Assembly: GCA_045629585.1 (NCBI GenBank)
Contig: JAZQRM010000099.1
Coordinates: forward strand, 1-5,509
Reading direction: 5' to 3'
Length of the DNA stretch: 5,509 bases
Source of the DNA: Taishania sp045629585
GTDB lineage: Bacteria; Bacteroidota; Bacteroidia; Flavobacteriales_D; Crocinitomicaceae
Position 1 is the stretch's first letter, and every line of letters starts with the position of its first letter. The translations under genes and the position numbers were made by a program. Below are positions 1-5,509 of the stretch, piece after piece. The notes below the pieces were generated by a model. That model saw only the letters and a list, made by a program, of their open reading frames with translations. It was not told where the DNA came from and searched no databases.

Positions 1-453
1 AATGTTTTCTTGCTGTGCGAACTTAACAGCAGCGCTTCCTCCAATGGAAAATCCACCAAGAATGAGCGGAGTATTGGTTAGCTTATTTTTCGAGAGCACA
101 TCTTGATGAATTTGATGTATCGCAGCGACACTTGCTGAATCCACACCAAGAGACAACGATCCATTTTGCAGTGTTGGAATGATGGTCAAATAACCTGCAT
201 TGGCTAAATCTATTGGGAGCTGTGTTTCTTGTACTACTTGGGCAGGATATTCACCAAATCCAGGGAGTAGAAGAACATAACCTTTGTAAGATTCCGTTTT
301 GGGATAAATAATCAAGTAATGCATGTGCATTTGATCTTCTGGGTCGAGAAATATTTGCTCGTATTTAAGATCGTTTTTCTTTGAAGACTTTTGTGCCCAA
401 ATAGCGGGAGTTACTAATAGGAAAGGAAACAGGTAGATCAGTGATTTTAACAT
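1..453 (-). CDS. Secreted alpha/beta hydrolase, 3' end cut by window edge
   Basis: This is the first 151 codons of a gene that runs off the left edge of the window. Residues 1-20 form a Sec-type signal peptide: a Lys near the N-terminus, a Leu/Phe/Val-rich core, and Ala-Ile-Trp-Ala before Gln21 as the likely cleavage site. The mature protein therefore probably acts in the periplasm or at the cell surface. A strand followed by LLPGFGEYP (about residues 62-70) sits where hydrolases carry the oxyanion-hole loop. GGFSIGGS (133-140) is a good nucleophile elbow (Sm-x-Ser-x-Gly), with Ser136 as the expected nucleophile. The catalytic acid and His would lie beyond the window. The start is well fixed: an in-frame TAA lies two codons upstream (457-459) and this is the first ATG after it. 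The gap to the upstream gene is 25 bases with no promoter match, so it is probably co-transcribed. An esterase, lipase or dienelactone hydrolase-like enzyme are all possible; the substrate is unknown. Confidence 0.85.
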   Translation of the reverse strand, partial: MLKSLIYLFPFLLVTPAIWAQKSSKKNDLKYEQIFLDPEDQMHMHYLIIYPKTESYKGYVLLLPGFGEYPAQVVQETQLPIDLANAGYLTIIPTLQNGSLSLGVDSASVAAIHQIHQDVLSKNKLTNTPLILGGFSIGGSAAVKFAQQENI

Positions 454-478
454 CTCTTACGTTTTGATTAGAGGGAAG

Positions 479-1342
479 TTATCTCTTTTTATTGACAATC
501 CAATAGTCAAACTGTACAACTTTCATTCCCCAAAGTTTTAAGACTTGAACGGCTGTAATTGAATCGTTTTTATCAGAAAGCGTTAATTCGTCCGAAAAAG
601 AGGGAAGATATTGACTCCATTTCTGTTGTTTCTGATCGTGAAGTAGAAAGTAGAAACCGGCATCTCCAAAACCTTTTCCTTTCGATCGGAGAATAAACGA
701 CTGGTCCGATCCAACGATGGGTTCTAAAATAACAGTAGCACTTCCGTTGGGTAGAGGGAAATTTGCTTTGACAAATGTTTTTCCCTGCGGATTCGTACAC
801 AAACCATAGATCCCGGAGTATATCACCTGTCCAGTTGACTTGAATTTACGTAACCAAATGGTGTATTTCACCTGATTCGTTTCTGGATTTACGAGCTGAA
901 TAATCTCGCTACTTAAATCTTGGTTCGCTGAATGATTCTTTAGTGGAATTTTCAATTGGTTAATGCGTTGACTAAAAATACGACTCACCAAATATCCGAA
1001 TGGTTTAAAAAAAGGATTCCATTTGACCTTAAGCTGTAAATCGAAATTGGATGTATTTTGATAAAAATCGATAATTTTGGAGTCAATTTGACTGATTTTT
1101 GCTTCAGACAAAGCCAAATCTTTAAAATTTGGAATCAAACCAGCGTTTTTATTGTCTCGTTGAATGGTTAGATTTTCGTGCTCCGCTAGTTGATGAATCA
1201 TTTGTTCGCCGACGCCTCCTTCATTTCCAAATGGACCAAGTAACCAATTATCCTTTTCTAAATCCAGTTTACGTCCAAAAATAATATTCCACTGTTGAGT
1301 GAACCAATCCATGAAATGCTGATTAGATCGCGTTGACGCCAT
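479..1342 (-). CDS. Uncharacterised 287-residue soluble protein
   Basis: I do not recognise a named family. The protein has no signal peptide and no convincing membrane segment, so it is probably cytoplasmic. The N-terminal part (about 10-60) is Trp-rich and includes LLGPFGNEGG (34-43). A basic/aromatic stretch, NPFFKPFGYLVSRIFSQR (109-126), follows. The C-terminal half (about 145-285) is rich in alternating hydrophobic residues and looks mainly beta, with NFPLPNGSATVILEP (194-208) and KGFGDAGFYFLLH (223-235) reading like conserved core motifs. Its start lies 3 bases after the stop of the CrtA-like gene, and the secreted hydrolase starts 25 bases downstream. That strongly suggests one operon and translational coupling. 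Met11 is a possible alternative start, but the ATG at 1342 sits better against the upstream stop. A lipid- or ligand-binding protein, or an enzyme working with the monooxygenase, would fit the context, but nothing in the sequence proves either. Confidence 0.8.
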   Translation of the reverse strand: MASTRSNQHFMDWFTQQWNIIFGRKLDLEKDNWLLGPFGNEGGVGEQMIHQLAEHENLTIQRDNKNAGLIPNFKDLALSEAKISQIDSKIIDFYQNTSNFDLQLKVKWNPFFKPFGYLVSRIFSQRINQLKIPLKNHSANQDLSSEIIQLVNPETNQVKYTIWLRKFKSTGQVIYSGIYGLCTNPQGKTFVKANFPLPNGSATVILEPIVGSDQSFILRSKGKGFGDAGFYFLLHDQKQQKWSQYLPSFSDELTLSDKNDSITAVQVLKLWGMKVVQFDYWIVNKKR

Positions 1343-1345
1343 AAC

Positions 1346-2056
1346 TCAATGCTTTGTGTAATTTGATTTTCCTTTCCAAATGCCGTGCTCTTCCAAAGGA
1401 AGAAAACGCAAAGTAGTGAATTCGAAGTGAAAATCCTTTCGGTTGCGTTCCCTCATTGCATCTCTATGACGCGTAGGATCTTCCATTTTGCAATGTCCAT
1501 GCACCATGTTCGTCATATCCAATTGTGTATTCCAAATGGAGAAAGTGGATATGAGATTTGGATAGCGAATGGAGGCTAAGGAAAGTCTGGATGCGGTATT
1601 GTCACGTACCTGCTTCTCCACATGACGCCCCCAACGTAGGAAACGTGGAATTTGAGAATAGCGCATTTTTGCGAGTGTCACCGCTACAACAAGTTGCTCA
1701 TCCTCAGTTTTTATGTCAGTTACTTTTGGAATCTGATAATCTGAAATCGAACCCCATTGACGAGTAAATTGCAAAATGAGATACCAACTCTTTTTTAGCT
1801 TCTTTCCAAAGGAATGGTGTTGTAAAAAATCCTCCAAGGCTTGCTGATTTTCCCATTGTGCAAAGACAGCAATTTCTCGATTCATCAAGCGATTAACATG
1901 AAAGACAGAAGAGCCCAATTTCATGGCTGACATGACATCCGCGTGAATTAAACCATTTACGTTCTGAGCTTTTATTGGGCAAAGCATAAAGCGTAACGCA
2001 TTCCAATAATTAAGTCGGATGAGGTGATAACTGAATCGCGTAGGGGAGTTGATCAT
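1346..2056 (-). CDS. CrtA-like (spheroidene monooxygenase-like) protein
   Basis: The 236-residue length is close to that of the spheroidene monooxygenase (CrtA) family, which in carotenoid-producing bacteria adds oxygen to acyclic carotenoids. The layout fits a duplicated ABM-like ferredoxin fold. Repeat one is about residues 16-100, with strand VFHVNR (51-56) and IAVFAQWEN (62-70). Repeat two is about 121-220, with VVAVTLAKMR (123-132), ASIRYP (161-166) and TFSIWN (171-176). HRDAMRERNRKDF (197-209), the aromatic helix end and RFLPLEEHGIW (217-227) resemble the C-terminal signature I recall for this family. No membrane segment is seen. No carotenoid genes are visible in the window, so the substrate need not be spheroidene; the duplicated fold also occurs in proteins of other or unknown function. 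A TAnnTTTG element 21 bases upstream supports this start. The gene leads a likely three-gene operon, with 3 bases to the next start. The family call comes from recalled motifs, not a search. Confidence 0.6.
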   Translation of the reverse strand: MINSPTRFSYHLIRLNYWNALRFMLCPIKAQNVNGLIHADVMSAMKLGSSVFHVNRLMNREIAVFAQWENQQALEDFLQHHSFGKKLKKSWYLILQFTRQWGSISDYQIPKVTDIKTEDEQLVVAVTLAKMRYSQIPRFLRWGRHVEKQVRDNTASRLSLASIRYPNLISTFSIWNTQLDMTNMVHGHCKMEDPTRHRDAMRERNRKDFHFEFTTLRFLPLEEHGIWKGKSNYTKH

Positions 2057-2077
2057 TTTATGCGTTTAGACTGCTCT

Positions 2078-2085
2078 CAAATCTA
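2078..2085 (-). promoter_or_regulatory. Putative Bacteroidota -7 promoter element for the CrtA-like operon
   Basis: Read on the minus strand this is TAGATTTG, a full match to the Bacteroidota sigma-ABfr -7 consensus TAnnTTTG. It lies in the 40-base gap between the toxin stop and the CrtA-like start, with its downstream edge 21 bases before the ATG. That would give a short leader of roughly 10-16 bases. No TTG is found at the usual -33 spacing, so the promoter may be weak or the match may be chance. Confidence 0.4.
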
Positions 2086-2096
2086 CTCATTAATAT

Positions 2097-2378
2097 CTAT
2101 TGATTGAATTCTTGTCTACCAATGATAGACATTATTTCGGCAGTTTTTCCGTTGATTTTGAAATATATCGTGTCAACGCCACAAACACATCTTCTGTAAC
2201 CCCGTTTTATGAAATCAACGGATTCAAAGGAATAGGGTCTTTCGGCTATTAATTCAAATTGCTCAAAGAATGCATTGAAATACTTATCAGCTTGCTTCAA
2301 GCCAAATATTTGAACACCATAATGATGTATTCTTATCAAATCTTCTTTAGCATCATTACTTAATATGTAATTAGCCAT
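2097..2378 (-). CDS. parE: ParE-type toxin of the RelE/ParE superfamily
   Basis: At 93 residues this is a normal-length ParE. The N-terminal part, YILSNDAKEDLIRIHHYGVQ (4-23), shows the family pattern of a first strand, Ser-x-x-Ala and an Asp-Leu-x-x-Ile helix. A second helix with A-x-x-Y-x-x-x-F-x-x-x-F (30-41) precedes IAERPYSF (44-51). The beta sheet core follows: GYRRCVCGVDTIYFKI (60-75) and AEIMSIIGRQEF (80-91), the typical last strand and tail. ParE toxins of characterised systems poison DNA gyrase; RelE relatives cleave mRNA on ribosomes, and sequence alone does not say which applies here. The start overlaps the last 8 bases of the antitoxin gene, in the usual antitoxin-first order. 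The frame is intact and no family segment is missing, so the toxin is probably functional. It is silenced by direct binding of the ParD-like partner. Confidence 0.9.
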   Translation of the reverse strand: MANYILSNDAKEDLIRIHHYGVQIFGLKQADKYFNAFFEQFELIAERPYSFESVDFIKRGYRRCVCGVDTIYFKINGKTAEIMSIIGRQEFNQ

Positions 2379-2610
2379 CTAATAAATCTTTGGATTGCTG
2401 TAGAATTTGAGCACGTGAATCAGTGGTGAAACCACTTTGTTCAGCCTTCTGCAGTTTCATCCTAATCCAATCAACTTCCTTTTGTTGCTTACGCGCTTGT
2501 CTGATTAAATCATTCACTAATTCACTTTTACTAGCGTACTCTTTGCTAGCGATTTGTTCTTTTAACCATTCATCGTTTGGTTCGGAGAAAGATATACTTT
2601 GTCGTCTCAT
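2371..2610 (-). CDS. parD: ParD-type ribbon-helix-helix antitoxin
   Basis: This 79-residue protein starts with a ribbon-helix-helix DNA-binding unit: strand RRQSISFS (2-9), helix one NDEWLKEQIASK (12-23), turn, then helix two KSELVNDLIRQARKQQ (28-43). The pattern S-K-S-E-L-V-N-D-L-I-R is the standard ParD/CopG helix two. The C-terminal tail (about 46-79), WIRMKLQKAEQSGF followed by the Ile-Leu-x-x-Ser-Lys-x-Leu-Leu end, is the region that in known ParD proteins wraps around and blocks ParE. The Trp-x-x-x-Lys-Leu-x-x-Ala-x-x-Ser-Gly-Phe run is characteristic. The stop overlaps the toxin start in ATGGCTAA, which favours coupled translation. Such antitoxins repress their own operon, and palindromic TGTA/TACA sites lie 18-42 bases upstream of the start. 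No Shine-Dalgarno sequence is seen, as is usual in this phylum. Confidence 0.9.
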   Translation of the reverse strand: MRRQSISFSEPNDEWLKEQIASKEYASKSELVNDLIRQARKQQKEVDWIRMKLQKAEQSGFTTDSRAQILQQSKDLLDG

Positions 2611-2625
2611 GATACACTACCTTTT

Positions 2626-2652
2626 GGTGTAAATTTACAGCAATTGTACACC
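2626..2652. promoter_or_regulatory. Candidate autoregulatory operator of parDE
   Basis: Immediately upstream of parD is a cluster of symmetric sequence. There is a perfect 12-base palindrome TGTAAATTTACA (2628-2639), a 6-base palindrome TGTACA (2645-2650), and an outer inverted repeat GGTGTA (2626-2631) / TACACC (2647-2652). The repeated TGTA/TACA half-sites in two orientations are what a ribbon-helix-helix dimer array would use. The cluster lies between the -7 element and the start codon, where bound protein would block transcription. Binding by ParD is inference. Confidence 0.55.
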
Positions 2653-2657
2653 GAATA

Positions 2658-2665
2658 CAAATTTA
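2658..2665 (-). promoter_or_regulatory. Putative -7 promoter element of parDE
   Basis: On the minus strand this reads TAAATTTG, a full match to TAnnTTTG, 47 bases upstream of the parD start. No TTG stands at the normal -33 distance. A possible second arrangement uses the TTG within this same element as the -33 box, followed after 20 bases by TAAATTTA (2630-2637), which differs from consensus at the last base and lies inside the operator palindrome. Either would place the operator over the transcription start. Confidence 0.45.
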
Positions 2666-2728
2666 TTTTTGTAATCACTTAAGGATTAATTGGGATGTTG
2701 TAGCATGTTTTGTATTTCACCTTCAATC

Positions 2729-2830
2729 GCGTTAGGGATACAAGTGGAAAGCCCAACTGAACTTGGAACGATAGCCCGACCCTGATAGGGAACCGAAGCC
2801 ATGAGGTTGCCGCATCAGGGGAACGCCCAA
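2729..2830 (-). repeat. Structured repeat-like intergenic element, Flavobacteriia type
   Basis: A compact, visibly higher-GC block in an AT-rich gap. Its ends pair: GCGTT (2729-2733) with AACGC (2822-2826). Inside are a perfect 7-base inverted repeat CCCTGAT (2780-2786) / ATCAGGG (2814-2820), a nested GGAACC (2789-2794) / GGTTGCC (2805-2811) stem with one bulged G, and a small CCAA (2753-2756) / TTGG (2763-2766) hairpin. An alternative CCCT/AGGG hairpin (2780-2790) competes with the larger stem. On the minus strand it begins ATTGGGCGTTCC and later reads GGGTCGGGCTATCG and GGGCTTTCCACTTG. This wording resembles an abundant intergenic repeat I recall from Flavobacteriia genomes, from memory and not from a search. 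Only one copy is in this window. It begins about 30 bases after the DUF1697 stop. No T-run follows the main stem, so it is not a plain intrinsic terminator. Its function is unknown. Confidence 0.55.
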
Positions 2831-2860
2831 TTATTTTGTTTTTAAATGCTGGTTTGTATT

Positions 2861-3400
2861 TTATTTCGAGCGCTCCAGTAACTGCAAGCAAGTCTTCCAA
2901 TTTCGTGTGGTAGCAGTAACTTTTGCCTGTTTTTCGAGGAAACCGTTGTGCAATTTGGTTTTTCCATATCCATCCGGGCAATACAGATAAATGGCGTACG
3001 GAGAAAATGAAATCTGTTCCGTAGCCGATCTCTTTGCCGAGATTAGTTCTTCGTCGATGTCTTTTGAGTGAGTACCTAGAAAGGTAACGTGGAAATAGTC
3101 TGTGGACAATTCTTCCTTCAGGAGGAAAGGATTTTGATGCACAATCATTTCCAATTCAGCCGTTGTCAATACCAGTGTAGGCACGTCGAATCCATAGGAT
3201 TGATTGATTGCGCTTTGGATGATGGAAGAGATTTCGTGCTTATCCTCCAAGCTCGATTGAAACACGACATTGCCACTTTGTAGATAGGTTTGGATGTTGG
3301 AGAACGATTGCTTTTCGAGCAAGGTTTTCAAATCCGCCATTTTAATCATCTTCTGACCACTGACATTTATTTCACGTAGTAAGGCAATGTATGTTTGCAT
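2861..3400 (-). CDS. DUF1697 family protein
   Basis: At 179 residues this matches the usual length of DUF1697 proteins, a widespread family with no assigned biochemical role. The signature parts are present in order: YIALLREINVSGQKMIKMAD (4-23; most members I recall have Gly where Glu10 stands), SNIQTYLQSGNVVF (34-47), the VPTLVLTTAELEMIV segment (73-87) followed by NPF (90-92), HVTFLG (104-109), YLYCPDGYGKTKL (138-150), and the closing TATTRNWKTCLQLLE (162-176). The end is complete and typical. There is no signal peptide or membrane segment, so it is cytoplasmic. It starts 10 bases after the stop of the metalloprotease gene, so it is probably co-transcribed with it; a functional link is not established. 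No Shine-Dalgarno sequence precedes the ATG, but the start matches the family's normal N-terminus. Confidence 0.92.
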   Translation of the reverse strand: MQTYIALLREINVSGQKMIKMADLKTLLEKQSFSNIQTYLQSGNVVFQSSLEDKHEISSIIQSAINQSYGFDVPTLVLTTAELEMIVHQNPFLLKEELSTDYFHVTFLGTHSKDIDEELISAKRSATEQISFSPYAIYLYCPDGYGKTKLHNGFLEKQAKVTATTRNWKTCLQLLERSK

Positions 3401-3410
3401 GATGGTTATT

Positions 3411-5495
3411 TTAATGCTCCTCCAGTTCTAAAACTTTATGTTTTTCCGGATTAAGGATTGCTGACATTTCTTGAGTAAGTGCCAATAAAGCTTTGTTCTT
3501 TAGGTCAAAAAATGATCTGTAAACCATGTGATAAGCCGTATATAAGCCATTCAAATGAGGGTTAATACGGTGCTCGTTAACCAAGTATTCTTTATCAGTC
3601 TCGTTGGCGTAACTTGTCAAAGTGGATGTGATGTCTTCGTTCCATTCGTTTGCGATCGTTTCTTTTGCCAGTAATTTAGAAACATAGGCTTTCAATTGTG
3701 CTTCCTCTGACGTAATCAGATTTAACTCCTTTCGAACGTCAATGAATTTGTTCATTTGCTGGATTTTATTCAAAACAGAACTTAATCGTGTGTACAATTT
3801 ATCCAAGTCTATGATTGTATTTTCAAGCCCGTTCAATTCCATGTACAAGGTCTTGAATTGTGCCTTTTGCTCATCTGTTTTCGCTAATCGGTAAAAATAT
3901 TGGTAAATAGATAGATCGTTTTGGTTGATCTTGGTGTTTAACTCATTCAGCTGTGGTCTTAATTTGTTGATTAATTCTAAAGCGCGAATAATGTTATAGG
4001 GCTTACCATCGTATTCAAATGATTCTATCTTCTGGCTTTTAAGGTTGGAAATTGCTTCGATATCGTTTTTGAGCGCAATTGCATCATACACCCAATTCAC
4101 TTTCTCTTGTGTAAATAGTTCTTCAAAAGATAATTCCTCAGTTTGTACCACTTCAGGAAGAGGAACTGTCACCGGCAATTTATCATCGAAATAACCATTG
4201 AATGCTAACTCATTGGTTGTATTAGCAATTAATTCTTGATACTGTTTGTCAAATTCTTCATTGCTTAAGCTTGATGGTGTTTCTTTGAAAACTACCGTTC
4301 GGTACATGACATCTGTCAAATGTTCTTGCAGTTGAATTGCGTCAGTGAATACCGTGTTTGCCAAAGGATCTTTTTCAATCGTACTGTGTAATCCTGTCTT
4401 TGTTAACGAAGCAATTCGGTCCTCTGGAGATGGATGCGAGTCCCAGCGATCCTTAATCGTCAATTTGGATTTACTGTATCGCTTTAAATCGTCTATTTCG
4501 ACAATCGGAAGGTTGTTTTTGAATCGTAGTTGATTGCGTTTCGCCGTGTCTTCAAAGACAAATAAATGATTGGCAAATAGGTTTGCACTTTTAATGTTCT
4601 CTTCAATTTTTCCATCATAAAATTGCAACGCTTGATTGAACGTAAAATCTCCAAGCGAAGTACGTAGAAGAGAATCCTGCATTGGTTCCATACCCACCAC
4701 TTCGGCGGCAATGTGATCTGCATGGAATTCCATTTCACGAGATAACTCCAAATACGAAGTATTTAAGACCACGTATATCTTTTGAACCACCCATTGAATA
4801 GCACGAAGAATATAAACGGCGATTTGTACAAAAAACCAAAATACTTGATTGATGCTTGCCAATGAGGCACTCCATGTATTGAAATCCTCATTATCGTACA
4901 AGATATTATGAAGAATTTTGTTGACGTTATGAATATAACTACCAAAGACCATTGAACGTTGAGAGAAGTGACCAAACTCGTGGGCTAATATTCCTTTTAA
5001 CTCTTCACGTGTTATGACACTTGTCAAAGCTAAACCAATGATTAAATTTTTGCGTACAGGGAAAAACATACTCCAAAACGGTGAGTTATAGAATACCGAA
5101 GCATTCACTTCTCCAGATATGTACACGTTAAGTGGACGTTTTGTTCCCACTTGATCTGCTACTTCGTAGATGAGGGCAAATAATTCAGGTTCCGAATCGG
5201 GAGTGATTTTTACCAAATGACTCATGTCTCTTTTCTTAGGAAGCTTAAACATGAATTTTAATAAGAAATAGGCAATTAAAACACCCGTTCCGATGATGGC
5301 AGCCCCCACAATCATGCTTAGGTAGCTCAAGAAAGATATAGCTACAAAGAGTCCTCCCAGGATACAGGCTGTGGCTAGTGCTAAGCTAATGACCATGATG
5401 GCGCTGTAACTTACAGCAAAGAAAAGAAGTGCGAAGAAGCTTTTAGCTGCTGCTTTTTTAAAATTTGCAGATACGGGAATATGTATAGTTTTCAT
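3411..5495 (-). CDS. Membrane-anchored M48-family zinc metalloprotease with long C-terminal extension
   Basis: The 694-residue protein carries the M48 zinc site HEFGH (172-176, bases 4968-4982), where His172 and His176 bind zinc and Glu173 is catalytic. SREMEFHADHIA (252-263) supplies the third ligand, probably Glu256. SHPSPEDRIASL (353-364) is the substrate-side motif common in M48 proteins. Two hydrophobic spans near the N-terminus (about 19-45 and 47-82) and a further pair of hydrophobic helices (about 215-245) between the zinc motifs indicate an integral inner-membrane protein, as in HtpX/Ste24-type proteases. LNVYISGEVNASVFYN (122-137) is the typical strand before the active-site helix. 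Residues about 400-694, nearly half the protein, form a charged, largely helical region with possible coiled coil (about 540-615); this is much longer than HtpX at roughly 290 residues. The role is likely membrane protein quality control, but the substrate is unknown. Only 14 bases lie upstream, so the promoter is not visible and no in-frame stop confirms the start; Met-Lys-Thr before a basic segment and TM1 is plausible. Confidence 0.93.
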   Translation of the reverse strand: MKTIHIPVSANFKKAAAKSFFALLFFAVSYSAIMVISLALATACILGGLFVAISFLSYLSMIVGAAIIGTGVLIAYFLLKFMFKLPKKRDMSHLVKITPDSEPELFALIYEVADQVGTKRPLNVYISGEVNASVFYNSPFWSMFFPVRKNLIIGLALTSVITREELKGILAHEFGHFSQRSMVFGSYIHNVNKILHNILYDNEDFNTWSASLASINQVFWFFVQIAVYILRAIQWVVQKIYVVLNTSYLELSREMEFHADHIAAEVVGMEPMQDSLLRTSLGDFTFNQALQFYDGKIEENIKSANLFANHLFVFEDTAKRNQLRFKNNLPIVEIDDLKRYSKSKLTIKDRWDSHPSPEDRIASLTKTGLHSTIEKDPLANTVFTDAIQLQEHLTDVMYRTVVFKETPSSLSNEEFDKQYQELIANTTNELAFNGYFDDKLPVTVPLPEVVQTEELSFEELFTQEKVNWVYDAIALKNDIEAISNLKSQKIESFEYDGKPYNIIRALELINKLRPQLNELNTKINQNDLSIYQYFYRLAKTDEQKAQFKTLYMELNGLENTIIDLDKLYTRLSSVLNKIQQMNKFIDVRKELNLITSEEAQLKAYVSKLLAKETIANEWNEDITSTLTSYANETDKEYLVNEHRINPHLNGLYTAYHMVYRSFFDLKNKALLALTQEMSAILNPEKHKVLELEEH

Positions 5496-5509
5496 TAAGT
5501 ATGTGATAA

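Noticed and set aside
1385..1767. Two plus-strand open frames opposite the CrtA-like gene
   Set aside because: They lie antisense to a gene with coherent family motifs, have no promoter match, and their translations resemble no known protein.
2423..2632. Plus-strand open frame opposite parD with a Cys/Leu-rich hydrophobic product
   Set aside because: It is a mirror of the parD helical coding pattern and has no promoter evidence, so it is most likely a shadow frame.
2729..2830. Rho-independent terminator for the protease-DUF1697 transcript
   Set aside because: The 7-base stem is good but is followed by TCGGGC rather than a T-run, and the block has several further stems, so a plain terminator does not explain it.
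2679..2981. 100-codon minus-strand open frame crossing the structured element
   Set aside because: It starts inside the DUF1697 gene in another frame and reads through the folded repeat-like block; its composition is not protein-like and it overlaps a clear gene.
4493..4975. Short minus-strand frames inside the M48 protease gene
   Set aside because: They are out of frame with the long gene that carries the zinc motifs and show no domain or start signal of their own.

Overview
The window looks like chromosomal DNA of a Bacteroidota bacterium, probably a member of the Flavobacteriales. The reasons are the moderately AT-rich composition, starts without a Shine-Dalgarno sequence, two matches to the Bacteroidota -7 promoter consensus TAnnTTTG just upstream of genes, and an intergenic element resembling a repeat I recall from Flavobacteriia genomes. 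The genus cannot be fixed from this sequence. Every supported gene lies on the minus strand, so transcription runs from the right end of the window to the left.

Right block (about 5495-2861): a long membrane-anchored M48-family zinc metalloprotease is followed after 10 bases by a DUF1697 protein. They look like one transcription unit whose promoter is outside the window. Middle block (2860-2097): a gene-free gap of about 250 bases holds a strongly folded, higher-GC repeat-like element (about 2729-2830). The promoter and a palindrome-rich operator candidate of a ParD/ParE-type toxin-antitoxin pair follow. The pair overlaps by 8 bases, antitoxin first. Left block (2056-1): a short gap with its own TAnnTTTG element leads into three tightly packed genes. 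These are a protein resembling spheroidene monooxygenase (CrtA-like, duplicated ABM-type fold), an unrecognised 287-residue protein only 3 bases downstream, and a secreted alpha/beta hydrolase cut by the left edge of the window just after its nucleophile motif.

Most of this is ordinary chromosomal content. I do not see a clear new defence or mobile system. The parts most worth a second look are the structured intergenic element, the compact monooxygenase / unknown protein / secreted hydrolase unit, which may act on a shared lipid-like substrate (inference), and the dense set of palindromes at the parDE promoter.
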